This document shows, piece by piece, positions 1-7,187 of a stretch of 7,699 bases of DNA. Where the stretch lies: positions 1 to 7,699 of the forward strand of contig DETO01000105.1 in NCBI GenBank assembly GCA_002362135.1, in the 5' to 3' direction. The translations under genes were made by a program, and so were the position numbers. This stretch comes from Ruminococcus sp. UBA3286. Lineage in GTDB: Bacteria; Bacillota; Clostridia; Oscillospirales; Ruminococcaceae. Position 1 is the first letter of the stretch. Each line of letters opens with the position of its first letter. Below the pieces are notes generated by a model. That model was not told the DNA's origin and ran no database searches. It saw only the letters and a list, made by a program, of their open reading frames with translations.

Positions 1-1
1 A

Positions 2-37
2 AAAGATACTGAACAGGCTCTTAAAAATAAACGGTAA
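2..37 (+). CDS. Possible C-terminal tail of an upstream gene (partial)
   Basis: The frame starting at base 2 is open from the window edge and reads KDTEQALKNKR before a TAA at 35-37. Codon choice (GAT, ACT, GAA, CAG, CTT) resembles the genes downstream, and a hairpin begins four bases after the stop, as expected at a gene end. A second frame is also open to a TGA at 48-50, but that stop would lie inside the hairpin. Too little sequence is present to identify a product, so this is a guess based on layout. Confidence 0.25.
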   Translation, partial: KDTEQALKNKR

Positions 38-40
38 AAT

Positions 41-66
41 AGGCGGCTGAACTCGGTCGCCTGTTT
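41..66 (+). terminator. Hairpin upstream of the first lipoprotein gene (weak terminator or attenuator)
   Basis: Bases 41-49 (AGGCGGCTG) pair with 54-62 (CGGTCGCCT), counting two G-U pairs, around the loop AACT. Only a short T run (64-66) follows, so as an intrinsic terminator it would be weak. It could end an upstream gene with partial read-through into the lipoprotein operon, or be a leader or mRNA-processing hairpin. No clear sigma-A promoter was seen between it and the ATG at 100, which favours read-through or a promoter outside the window. Confidence 0.4.
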
Positions 67-99
67 GTCCATTCTTTGACATAACTTTGAGGTGTAAAT

Positions 100-1113
100 A
101 TGAAAAAAACAGCGCTCATTTCTCTTCTCTTCGTCGCCTGCCTCGCAGGATGCGGACGCGTGGATTCCGTAGATACCGACGTTAAGCCTTTCGAAATCGA
201 AAAAACCACTACCGCTGCTACCGATGCAGCTCAGACTACCATGCCAAACGGCGTGTATCTCCAGCTTGGAACTGCTACTACCGCCGATCCGTCCATGACC
301 ACCACAGCTACCCTGAAAGTAAATCTTGTAAAGCGTTCTTCAATTCCGGGCGGAAACGTCACAACTCCCGCAAGAAATACAGTCAAAACGCCTGCGCGCG
401 TAACGGTCGCTCCTCCTGCTACACGCCCTACTACTCCGACCAAGCCGCCTACCAAAACTACGGCTGCTCCTCAGACTACCGCTCCGCCGGCTACCACTCA
501 GGCTTCGCCTGCAAAAATGCCTGATCCCGTTGTGCGTGATAATTATCGCGGCGCAATTACGGCTAACGGCGTTGAGATCAAACGCGACGGCGAAGTTTTG
601 CAGACTATCCATATAGACACCTCTAAAATTTTAGCAGCATATGCTGACGGTAAAAAGCATTCCACATCAAATATTTTTATGAACGATTTTGATTTTGACG
701 GTCATTATGATATTTTCATTCCGCAGGACGTTGACGATTATAATACCATGGGAATTTTCATGCGCTATAATCCCGAAACAGACAGTTTTGAGGAATGGCA
801 GGGTATGTCCGAGATCAAAAATTATGCATGGACTGACGATATGGACGGCACTATTTCCACAACTTCCAAGAAAAATGCGCTTGAATATTCAAATATGACA
901 TATGAATGGAGCGACGGAAATCTCGTTCTCGTTCATGCCGAAAGGCAGTATCGCCTTGACGACGCGTCGGGTAATGCGAATTACTACATAGATTATTTCA
1001 CATTCAGCGACGGTACGGATACTCTCGTCAAGCGCGAAAAGGTGAATTTTGACGGCGACGGCAATGTCACAGGCTCTACCGAAATTTCGATCGATTGGAC
1101 GATGAGGTGGTAA
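100..1113 (+). CDS. Lipoprotein with Thr/Pro-rich stalk and FG-GAP-like C-terminal domain
   Basis: The 337-residue product starts with a lipoprotein signal: positively charged MKK, a hydrophobic stretch, and the lipobox LAGC with Cys18 as the likely lipidated residue. It should be anchored on the outer face of the membrane. Residues about 36-140 are low complexity and rich in Thr, Pro and Ala, like an extended cell-wall-spanning stalk. Residues about 145-337 form a folded domain containing DFDFDGHYD (196-204), an Asp-rich loop of the kind that binds calcium in FG-GAP/VCBS repeats, and a weaker FDGDG at 317-321. The start is set by GAGGTG at 89-94. The stop lies one base before the methyltransferase ATG, so translation is probably coupled. 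The C-terminal domain resembles that of the second lipoprotein in this cluster. Function and ligand are unknown; calcium binding is inferred from the motif only. Confidence 0.88.
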   Translation: MKKTALISLLFVACLAGCGRVDSVDTDVKPFEIEKTTTAATDAAQTTMPNGVYLQLGTATTADPSMTTTATLKVNLVKRSSIPGGNVTTPARNTVKTPARVTVAPPATRPTTPTKPPTKTTAAPQTTAPPATTQASPAKMPDPVVRDNYRGAITANGVEIKRDGEVLQTIHIDTSKILAAYADGKKHSTSNIFMNDFDFDGHYDIFIPQDVDDYNTMGIFMRYNPETDSFEEWQGMSEIKNYAWTDDMDGTISTTSKKNALEYSNMTYEWSDGNLVLVHAERQYRLDDASGNANYYIDYFTFSDGTDTLVKREKVNFDGDGNVTGSTEISIDWTMRW

Positions 1114-1114
1114 A

Positions 1115-1882
1115 ATGTCGGGTTACAGCGCCTTTGCTGCCTATTACGACAGTCTCACCGCAAATATTGATTACAAAAAACGCGCCGAATATTTTAACGA
1201 AATAATAAAAAAATTCAAATCGACCGCAGGTAATATTCTTCTCGATCTTGCCTGCGGAACGGGAAGTATCTCCGAAGCTATGGCTGTTCTCGGTTATGAC
1301 GTTATCGGCGTTGATAATTCTGATGAAATGCTGAATATCGCTCTTGATAAAAAATTTGACAGCGGATTGAATATTCAATACCTCCGTCAGGATATGCGTA
1401 AACTGAATATGTACGGCTCTATCGACGTTACTCTCTGCGCTCTCGATAGTATAAATCACCTGCCGAGTCTCGATGATGTCAGAAAGGTTTTCCGCAATGT
1501 TGCGTTGTTTTCCGAACCCGACGGGCTTTTTGTATTTGATGTAAATACTGTTTATAAGCATAGAAATATTCTTGCCGGCAATACTTTTACATATGAGACC
1601 GATCAGGTTTACTGCATATGGGAGAATACTCTGATTCCTGAAACCGACGAAGTTGAAATGCATCTTGAATTTTTTGAGCTGGAAGAAAACGGACTGTACA
1701 GCCGCAGTTCCGATAATTTTACCGAAAAAGCATACAGCGAAGCCGATATTGAAGCGCTTCTTACCGAAACAGGTTTTGAGCTGCTCGGAAAATACGGCGA
1801 CGATACTTTTTCGCCTCCTGTCCGCGATTCTCAGCGCATTGTCTATGCTGCGCGCTGCAAACAAAGCGGTCAGATCATTTGA
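1115..1882 (+). CDS. Class I SAM-dependent methyltransferase, substrate unknown
   Basis: This 255-residue soluble protein has the Rossmann methyltransferase signature. Motif I is LDLACGTGS (43-51, glycine-rich SAM loop), the acidic residue at the end of strand beta 2 is Asp67 in GVDNSDEML, and RQDM (91-94) supplies the adenine-contacting acidic position. LDSINHLPS (110-118) follows at motif IV, and LFVFDVNT (138-145) looks like the next core strand. Length and order fit small Methyltransf_25/Methyltransf_11-type enzymes. Nothing identifies the substrate, and the quinone-type UbiE/MenG signatures were not recognised. GAGGTGG at 1104-1110, inside the end of the preceding lipoprotein gene, is the ribosome binding site, so the two genes are probably translationally coupled. 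The hslO start codon follows the stop by 17 bases. The class is certain; the biological role is not. Confidence 0.92.
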   Translation: MSGYSAFAAYYDSLTANIDYKKRAEYFNEIIKKFKSTAGNILLDLACGTGSISEAMAVLGYDVIGVDNSDEMLNIALDKKFDSGLNIQYLRQDMRKLNMYGSIDVTLCALDSINHLPSLDDVRKVFRNVALFSEPDGLFVFDVNTVYKHRNILAGNTFTYETDQVYCIWENTLIPETDEVEMHLEFFELEENGLYSRSSDNFTEKAYSEADIEALLTETGFELLGKYGDDTFSPPVRDSQRIVYAARCKQSGQII

Positions 1883-1887
1883 AAGGA
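1882..1887 (+). promoter_or_regulatory. Ribosome binding site that sets the hslO start
   Basis: AAAGGA overlaps the end of the methyltransferase gene and sits 12 bases before the ATG at 1900. A longer reading from TTG at 1879 would overlap this site and adds MKGLNNY before the normal Hsp33 N-terminus, so 1900 is preferred. Confidence 0.65.
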
Positions 1888-1899
1888 TTGAATAATTAT

Positions 1900-2790
1900 A
1901 TGGCAAATTTGTACAGGGCTATTTCCGCGGACGGTTCGGCTTTTGCAGCTGTTCTTGACGCAAAGGACATCGTCTCTGATACCGAAAAAATTCATAAAAC
2001 TTCCGCGGTGATAACGGCTGCATTGGGACGTTTAACCATCGCCGCTTCGCTTATGGGTTATATGCTTAAGGGCGACGACGACAGCATCACTCTTCGAATC
2101 GACGCCGACGGCCCGAGCGGTCAGCTTGTTGCTGTAGCCGACAGCCGCGGCAACGTTAAAAGCTGCGTCAATAATCCCGTTGTGGAGCTGCCTCTGAATT
2201 CCGTCGGAAAGCTTGACGTTTCGGGCGCAGTTGGTAAAAACGGCACTCTTTCAGTCGTAAAGGACATGGGACTCCGCGAGCCGTATGTCGGAGTTATCCC
2301 TCTTGTTTCGGGAGAAATTGCGGAAGATATCGCAAGTTATTACGCAACCAGCGAACAGATTCCCACGGTTTGTGCGCTCGGAGTTCTCGTTGATACTGAT
2401 CTTTCCGTTAAATCGGCAGGCGGTTTCCTGGTTCAGCTTCTGCCTTTTGCAGATGAAAAATGTATTGATCAGATCGAAAAAAATGTCGCTGCAATGCGGC
2501 CTATTTCAACTTTACTGAGCGAGGGAGTTTCCCCTGAAGAAATCGCAAATATGCTTCTGGAAGGTCTTGAGCCAAACGAACTCGATACCGCTTCACCTGT
2601 TTATAAATGCGATTGCAGCAGAAAGCGTACCGAAAAAGTTCTCATCAGCGTCGGCAAAAATGAGCTTGAATCAATCGCCGCCGAGGGAAAGGATACGGAA
2701 GTTTGCTGCCATTTCTGCGGCAAAAAATATGTGTTCTCCCCTGCTGAGATCGCCGCTCTTGCGGATAATGCGTCATCGGAGGAAGAATGA
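1900..2790 (+). CDS. hslO: Hsp33 redox-regulated holdase chaperone
   Basis: Hsp33 is a cytoplasmic chaperone switched on when oxidants release its zinc and form disulfides. It then holds unfolding proteins until stress passes. The 296-residue product has the usual family length. It begins MANLYRAISADG like other Hsp33 proteins and carries family blocks EPYVGVIPLVSGEI (127-140), YYATSEQIPT (147-156) and GGFLVQLLP (174-182). The C-terminal redox switch is intact: Cys237-x-Cys239 and Cys270-x-x-Cys273, the four zinc ligands. An extra Cys269 lies next to the second pair, and Cys89, Cys158 and Cys188 are scattered. The stop overlaps the next start in ATGA, so the downstream lipoprotein is probably translationally coupled. 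An alternative TTG start at 1879 is less likely. Identification is secure from motif order alone. Confidence 0.97.
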   Translation: MANLYRAISADGSAFAAVLDAKDIVSDTEKIHKTSAVITAALGRLTIAASLMGYMLKGDDDSITLRIDADGPSGQLVAVADSRGNVKSCVNNPVVELPLNSVGKLDVSGAVGKNGTLSVVKDMGLREPYVGVIPLVSGEIAEDIASYYATSEQIPTVCALGVLVDTDLSVKSAGGFLVQLLPFADEKCIDQIEKNVAAMRPISTLLSEGVSPEEIANMLLEGLEPNELDTASPVYKCDCSRKRTEKVLISVGKNELESIAAEGKDTEVCCHFCGKKYVFSPAEIAALADNASSEEE

Positions 2791-3419
2791 AACAATATTT
2801 AATTATTCTTCCTGTGCTTGCGTTCTGCTTCACGTTGAGCAGCTGCAATAAAAATAAAAATCCCGAAGATTATGTGACTGCCGAAAATTTTGTCGTCCAC
2901 ACTTCGACTGATTTTCCGGATTCCGCGAAAACTTTTCTTAATACAAATACTGAATCTTCCGAAAAAAAGAAGCTGACATACGCCTTTGACGGCACAAATG
3001 TGGAGCTTCTTATTAATGACGAACCCGTTAAATCTATCGAAAATTACTATATTCCCGATACGTCTGCCATTGTTGTGGCGGATTTTAATTCTGACGGCTA
3101 TGACGATATTTTTATTCCTTACAGCGATCCGACGGATTATGGCTGTTATTACTGCTATAATTATGCGAAAAATGATTTCTATGAGGACAGTCAGCTGAAC
3201 GAGATCGGGAAGATCATGTCTGTTTCCGATAATGGAACGCTGCTTCTCGATCAGAGCGATAATTCAACCGAACGTACTATTGAATATCAATGGTTCGGAA
3301 ATGATCTGAGAGCAATACAAAAGACGGAAATCTACAAGGACGAAAACAAGGTCTCACATAAAGACGTTTATAAATATGACGAAAATGGCATGGAATATCT
3401 TTTTGAAAGCACACAATGA
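2787..3419 (+). CDS. Second lipoprotein of the cluster, FG-GAP-like, with a CxxC
   Basis: The 210-residue product has a lipoprotein signal ending in LSSC, with Cys20 as the likely lipidated residue, then a short Asn/Lys-rich linker instead of a Thr/Pro stalk. Residues about 63-200 match the C-terminal domain of the first lipoprotein. VVADFNSDGYDDIFIP (96-111) corresponds to its FMNDFDFDGHYDIFIP, keeping the D-x-N/D-x-D-G-x-x-D metal-loop pattern and the IFIP strand. TIEYQWFGNDL (164-174) corresponds to MTYEWSDGNL. It also has Cys120-Tyr-Tyr-Cys123, absent from the paralogue. GGAGGAAG at 2778-2785 is a strong ribosome binding site. The ATG overlaps the hslO stop by four bases, and hflX starts nine bases after this stop. 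Surface location is well supported; function is unknown. Confidence 0.87.
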   Translation: MKQYLIILPVLAFCFTLSSCNKNKNPEDYVTAENFVVHTSTDFPDSAKTFLNTNTESSEKKKLTYAFDGTNVELLINDEPVKSIENYYIPDTSAIVVADFNSDGYDDIFIPYSDPTDYGCYYCYNYAKNDFYEDSQLNEIGKIMSVSDNGTLLLDQSDNSTERTIEYQWFGNDLRAIQKTEIYKDENKVSHKDVYKYDENGMEYLFESTQ

Positions 3420-3428
3420 GGTGATACA

Positions 3429-4679
3429 ATGTATGAAAATAAAACCGATGATCTGCCTGTAAAAGCTGTGCTTGCCTGTGTTGATGTGGGCGAATTCGAC
3501 GCCGAAACTTCGATAGCTGAATTGGCTGAACTTGCCAAAACTGCAAACGCTGAGGTGGTCGGTGAGATCATACAGAAGAAATCTTCCTACGATCCTGCAA
3601 CTTGTATGGGCGCAGGCCGCCTTGAAGAATTAAAAGATCAGCTCAGCGCACTCGAAGCCGAACTTGTAATATTCGATCACGAACTTACGGGAATTCAGGT
3701 GCGAAATATTGAAAATATCCTCGATGTGCGCGTAATTGACAGAACAACGCTTATTCTCGATATTTTCGCCCAGCGCGCCCGAACCAAAGAAGGTAAATTG
3801 CAGGTTGAACTCGCTCAGCAAAAATACAGACTGCCGCGTCTGACCGGAATGGGTACTTCCTTATCCCGTCTCGGCGGCGGAATTGGTACTCGCGGTCCGG
3901 GTGAAACTAAACTCGAAACGGATAAGCGACATATTCGCCGGCGTATCGAATATCTTGAAGATTCCCTGAAAGAACTCGAAAAGCACCGTAATTTCACGCG
4001 TTCACGCAGAAAAAAAGACGGAGTTCTGTGCGCCGCCATAGTCGGATATACAAACGTTGGCAAATCAACGCTCATGAATGCATTGACTGATGCAGGAGTT
4101 CTTGCGGAAAATAAACTGTTCGCAACGCTTGACATTACTTCGCGTTCAATCGAACTTCCTGATGGCAGAAGTATAATGCTTATCGATACGGTCGGTTTGA
4201 TACGCAGACTTCCGCATAATCTTGTCGAAGCCTTTAAATCTACTCTGGAAGAAGCTGCCGTTTCGGATATAATTTTGAATGTTCAGGATATTTCCTCTCC
4301 CGAACGCGAAGAGCAGGCGGAAGTTACCGAAAAATTGCTTTCAGAACTTGGCTGCGACGGAATTCCAGTAATAAACGTCATGAATAAAGCCGATGCAGCT
4401 TTAAATCTCGATACTGTTTTTGAGGACGACAAAAATGTTATCATTTCCGCTCGACATCACGACGGATTTGATAGGCTTTTGCAGTGCATTATGAAGAATC
4501 TCCCCGAAACTGCCAAGCGAATGAAGTTGCTCATTCCCTATGACAAGACGGCTTTTATCAATTCGATTCGCAGCGAAGGCAAGATTTTTTCCGAGGAATA
4601 TACAGAATGCGGAACGCTTATTGACGCGCTCGTCGATATCAAACTTGTAAAAGAAGCCTTAAAATATACAAAAAGCTGA
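3429..4679 (+). CDS. hflX: HflX ribosome-associated GTPase
   Basis: HflX binds the 50S subunit and, in characterised bacteria, splits stalled 70S ribosomes after heat or antibiotic stress. The 416-residue protein shows the full family layout. An N-terminal HflX domain (about 15-135) leads to the glycine-rich linker SRLGGGIGTRGPGETKLE (146-163), then a predicted helical segment (about 165-195). The GTPase domain follows: G1 GYTNVGKST (206-214), G2 region FATLDITSR (231-239), G3 DTVGLIRRLPH (253-263), G4 NKAD (319-322) and G5 SAR (340-342). A short C-terminal domain ends at residue 416. The switch residues differ slightly from the usual FATLDPTTR and DTVGF, but catalytic positions look intact. 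AGGTGAT at 3419-3425 is the ribosome binding site. It is the last gene of the + strand cluster, directly before an intrinsic terminator. Confidence 0.97.
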   Translation: MYENKTDDLPVKAVLACVDVGEFDAETSIAELAELAKTANAEVVGEIIQKKSSYDPATCMGAGRLEELKDQLSALEAELVIFDHELTGIQVRNIENILDVRVIDRTTLILDIFAQRARTKEGKLQVELAQQKYRLPRLTGMGTSLSRLGGGIGTRGPGETKLETDKRHIRRRIEYLEDSLKELEKHRNFTRSRRKKDGVLCAAIVGYTNVGKSTLMNALTDAGVLAENKLFATLDITSRSIELPDGRSIMLIDTVGLIRRLPHNLVEAFKSTLEEAAVSDIILNVQDISSPEREEQAEVTEKLLSELGCDGIPVINVMNKADAALNLDTVFEDDKNVIISARHHDGFDRLLQCIMKNLPETAKRMKLLIPYDKTAFINSIRSEGKIFSEEYTECGTLIDALVDIKLVKEALKYTKS

Positions 4680-4707
4680 TGCAGAAATTCCTGCACCAGC
4701 TTTTTTT
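4671..4707. terminator. Bidirectional intrinsic terminator between hflX and asnA
   Basis: Bases 4673-4684 (AAGCTGATGCAG) pair with 4691-4702 (CTGCACCAGCTT) with one A-C mismatch, around the loop AAATTC. A run of seven T follows on the + strand (4701-4707), and an A run precedes the stem, giving a T run on the - strand. The stem overlaps the hflX stop codon, and asnA ends at 4716. It can therefore end transcripts from both converging operons. Confidence 0.88.
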
Positions 4708-4715
4708 ATTTAAGA

Positions 4716-5726
4716 TTAAAGAAGCGTGATACCGTGCTTAGTGCATTCGCTGATCATTTCGTCGCTCCAGATAGAGGACTGGACTTCGCCGATATGCGCT
4801 TTATTAAGAAGAAGCATACAAAGTCTTGATTGACCTATTCCTCCGCCGATAGTCAGCGGGAGCGTATCGTTTGCGATCATTTTGTGGTAGTCGTACTGCA
4901 TTCTGTCCTCTGCATTGCATTCAGCAAGCTGAGATTTCAAGGATTCAGCATCTACGCGAATCCCCATAGACGACACTTCAAGAGAATCGTCGAGTACGCT
5001 GTCCCAGATGAGAATATCGCCGTTAAGCGACCAATCATCGTAATCGGGCGCTCTTCCGTCATGCTTTTCGCCGTTTGCAAGTTTTCCGCCGATCTGCATG
5101 ATAAATACGGTTTTATGCTCCATTGTGATAAGACGCTCACGCTCGTGGGAGGTCTTATCGGGATACATATCGGCAAGCTCCTGAGTTGTGATGAAATAAG
5201 GCTCTGTGCAGATATTTCCCGAAATATCGGGATATCTGAGTCCAACCTTGCGCTTCGTATAAGCAATTGCCTTTACAACCGATCTTACAGTATCTTTCAG
5301 AAAATCAATGTTTCGCTGTTCACGTGTGATCACTTTTTCCCAGTCCCATTGATCAACAAAAATCGAATGAGTGTTATCTGTGTCATCGTCGCGGCGGATA
5401 GCATTCATGTCGGTGTAAATTCCCTCGCCCGGTTTGTAGCCGTAACGATAAAGAGCCATTCTCTTCCACTTCGCCAGCGATTGAACTACTTCGCCTTCAC
5501 CGTCGATCTCTTTTATTGTGAAATTGACCTTGCGTTCAACTCCGTTAAGATCGTCGTTGATTCCGCTTCCATTTTTAACAATAAGCGGTGCAGATACGCG
5601 GTCAAGCGTAAGTGCAAACGACAAAGCCTGCTGAAAAACGTCCTTGATATATTTTATAGCGTGCTGGGTTTCTCTTAAAGTGAGAGCCGATCTATAGCCC
5701 TCGGGGATATATAATGAACGTGACAT
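4716..5726 (-). CDS. asnA: Aspartate-ammonia ligase (ammonia-dependent asparagine synthetase)
   Basis: AsnA makes asparagine from aspartate, ammonia and ATP through an aspartyl-AMP intermediate. It is related to class II aminoacyl-tRNA synthetases. At 336 residues it matches the E. coli enzyme (330). Recognisable blocks are GSGINDDLNG (53-62), NFTIKEIDGEGEVVQSLAKW (68-87, in the motif 2-like region), YTDMNAIRRDD (104-114), HSIFVDQWDWE (120-130), SHERERLITMEHK (193-205), HDGRAPDYDDWSLNGDILIW (222-241) and GGGIGQSRLCMLLL (294-307, motif 3-like with Arg301). GGGAGG at 5734-5739, eight bases inside the 13-base gap after asnS, is the ribosome binding site. Downstream of asnS in the same direction, it should be under the same T-box control. 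No lesion is seen. Confidence 0.97.
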   Translation of the reverse strand: MSRSLYIPEGYRSALTLRETQHAIKYIKDVFQQALSFALTLDRVSAPLIVKNGSGINDDLNGVERKVNFTIKEIDGEGEVVQSLAKWKRMALYRYGYKPGEGIYTDMNAIRRDDDTDNTHSIFVDQWDWEKVITREQRNIDFLKDTVRSVVKAIAYTKRKVGLRYPDISGNICTEPYFITTQELADMYPDKTSHERERLITMEHKTVFIMQIGGKLANGEKHDGRAPDYDDWSLNGDILIWDSVLDDSLEVSSMGIRVDAESLKSQLAECNAEDRMQYDYHKMIANDTLPLTIGGGIGQSRLCMLLLNKAHIGEVQSSIWSDEMISECTKHGITLL

Positions 5727-5739
5727 ATCGATTCCTCCC

Positions 5740-7110
5740 TTATCTGATCGAGCCTACTGTGCGCGGGTAAAGTATTACGTCTCTGATATTTGACATTCCC
5801 GTAGTATACATTATCAAGCGCTCGAATCCCAGACCGAATCCGCCGTGTGGTACAGAGCCGAATTTTCTCAAATCGAGATAATCCGCATAAAGCTCAAGAT
5901 TCATATTACGCTCTTCCATTGCTGCAACCAACTTGTTATAGTCGGCTTCACGCTCGCTTCCGCCGATAATTTCGCCGACGCCCGGAACGAGAAGATCAAC
6001 AGCGGCAACGGTTTTTCCGTCGGCATTCTGCTTCATGTAGAATGACTTGATCTCCTTCGGATAATCAGTAACGAAAACGGCTTTCTTAAATACCTTTTCG
6101 GAAATGTAACGCTCATGCTCGGTCTGGAGATCGCAGCCCCATTCTACGGGATAAACGAAATCTTCGCCTGATTCCTGCAAAAGCTTGATAGCCTCTGTAT
6201 AAGTTATTCTGCCGAAATCATGAGAAATAAGGTCTTCCAGTCTTGCCTTGAGTCCCTTTTCAAAATGAGCGTCAAAAAATGCGATCTCATCGGGGCAGAG
6301 TTCAAGAAGCTGACCGATAACGTACTTCATCATATCCTCGGCAATTTCGATAACGTCATCAAGCTCGGCAAACGCTACCTCAGGCTCAATATGCCAGAAT
6401 TCCGCGAGATGCTTGGGAGTATTGCTGTTTTCAGCGCGGAAACTCGGGCCGAAAGTATAAATTTTACCCATAGCAGTTGCAGCCATTTCGCCCTCAAGCT
6501 GACCCGAAACCGAAAGACCTGCGCGCTTTCCGAAAAAGTCGTTTGCGTAATATTCCTCTTCTGACTTAAACTCCGGAGAATAGCCGTTTACAGTTACCTG
6601 AAACATTTCTCCCGCGCCCTCGCAATCGCTGCCCGTTATAAGCGGAGTGTTGATATATACATAATTATTGTTCTGGAAAAATCTGTGGAGTGCAGCCGCA
6701 AGTACCGAACGAACGCGCCAAACAGCGTTGAAAGTATTCGTTCTGCTTCTCAGATGAGGCATACTGCGCAGGAATTCGAGAGTATGACCTTTTTTCTGAA
6801 GCGGATAATCCGTAGGACAATCGCCGAGAACGGTGATTCCATCGGGAGCTGTATTGATCTCAACAGTATTATTTCTGCCCTCAACAACGGTTCCAACGAC
6901 TTTCAGGGACATTCCAACTCTGGGTTCTTTAAAATCCCCCTCGCCTTTTTCGATAACGATCTGCACGTTTTTCAGCGATGTGCCGTCGTTAAGCTCAACA
7001 AAGGCGACGCTTTTGGAATTTCGCGAAGTACGAACCCAACCGCAGACTGTAACCTCCTTGCCAACATATTCCTTTGAAGTAATAATTTCTTTAACGTCAA
7101 TGTGCTTCAT
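5740..7110 (-). CDS. asnS: Asparaginyl-tRNA synthetase
   Basis: This cytoplasmic class IIb enzyme charges tRNA-Asn with asparagine. From the ATG at 7110 the product is 456 residues, close to the bacterial norm. An N-terminal OB-fold that reads the anticodon spans about 17-100 (TVCGWVRTSRNSKSVAFVEL). The catalytic core contains the motif 1 region near YVYINTPLITGSDCEG (150-165), the AsnRS-type VSGQLEGE (201-208), motif 2 FGPSFRAENSNTPKHLAEFW (220-239, Arg225) and motif 3 GGFGLGFERL (423-432, Arg431). The asparagine-type sequence around motif 2 separates it from AspRS and LysRS. An in-frame ATG at 7128 would add MKGRFI, but the ribosome binding site lies between the two ATGs, so 7110 is chosen. 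It is the first gene of the T-box operon and leads into asnA. Confidence 0.97.
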   Translation of the reverse strand: MKHIDVKEIITSKEYVGKEVTVCGWVRTSRNSKSVAFVELNDGTSLKNVQIVIEKGEGDFKEPRVGMSLKVVGTVVEGRNNTVEINTAPDGITVLGDCPTDYPLQKKGHTLEFLRSMPHLRSRTNTFNAVWRVRSVLAAALHRFFQNNNYVYINTPLITGSDCEGAGEMFQVTVNGYSPEFKSEEEYYANDFFGKRAGLSVSGQLEGEMAATAMGKIYTFGPSFRAENSNTPKHLAEFWHIEPEVAFAELDDVIEIAEDMMKYVIGQLLELCPDEIAFFDAHFEKGLKARLEDLISHDFGRITYTEAIKLLQESGEDFVYPVEWGCDLQTEHERYISEKVFKKAVFVTDYPKEIKSFYMKQNADGKTVAAVDLLVPGVGEIIGGSEREADYNKLVAAMEERNMNLELYADYLDLRKFGSVPHGGFGLGFERLIMYTTGMSNIRDVILYPRTVGSIR

Positions 7111-7117
7111 AATAAAT

Positions 7118-7124
7118 CTTCCTT
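7118..7124 (-). promoter_or_regulatory. Ribosome binding site that sets the asnS start
   Basis: On the - strand AAGGAAG lies seven bases before the ATG at 7110. It falls downstream of the alternative ATG at 7128, so initiation at 7128 would have no Shine-Dalgarno of its own here. Confidence 0.85.
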
Positions 7125-7187
7125 TCATAGATGAATGTACAGGACGAGTATGCGTATCCGCAGCTGCATGATAAAAGCAAAGAATAC

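Noticed and set aside
76..104. TTGACA at 76-81 with TATGAA 17 bases later, resembling a promoter
   Set aside because: The -10 would overlap the start codon of the lipoprotein gene and put the transcript start inside it, removing the ribosome binding site and signal peptide start.
1879..1899. TTG start for hslO overlapping the methyltransferase stop
   Set aside because: It overlaps the ribosome binding site and adds residues not seen at the start of typical Hsp33 proteins; ATG at 1900 fits better.
1076..1906. 276-codon open frame on the - strand opposite the methyltransferase gene
   Set aside because: It is a codon-phase shadow of a clear methyltransferase gene, with no recognisable domain and no plausible ribosome binding site.
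3144..3156. CxxC of the second lipoprotein as a thioredoxin-like active site
   Set aside because: No thioredoxin-fold signature such as WCxxC with a cis-Pro is present; only a generic disulfide or metal pair can be proposed.
4830..5678. 282-codon open frame on the + strand opposite asnA
   Set aside because: It lies wholly inside asnA, shows no family motif and is explained by asnA codon use.
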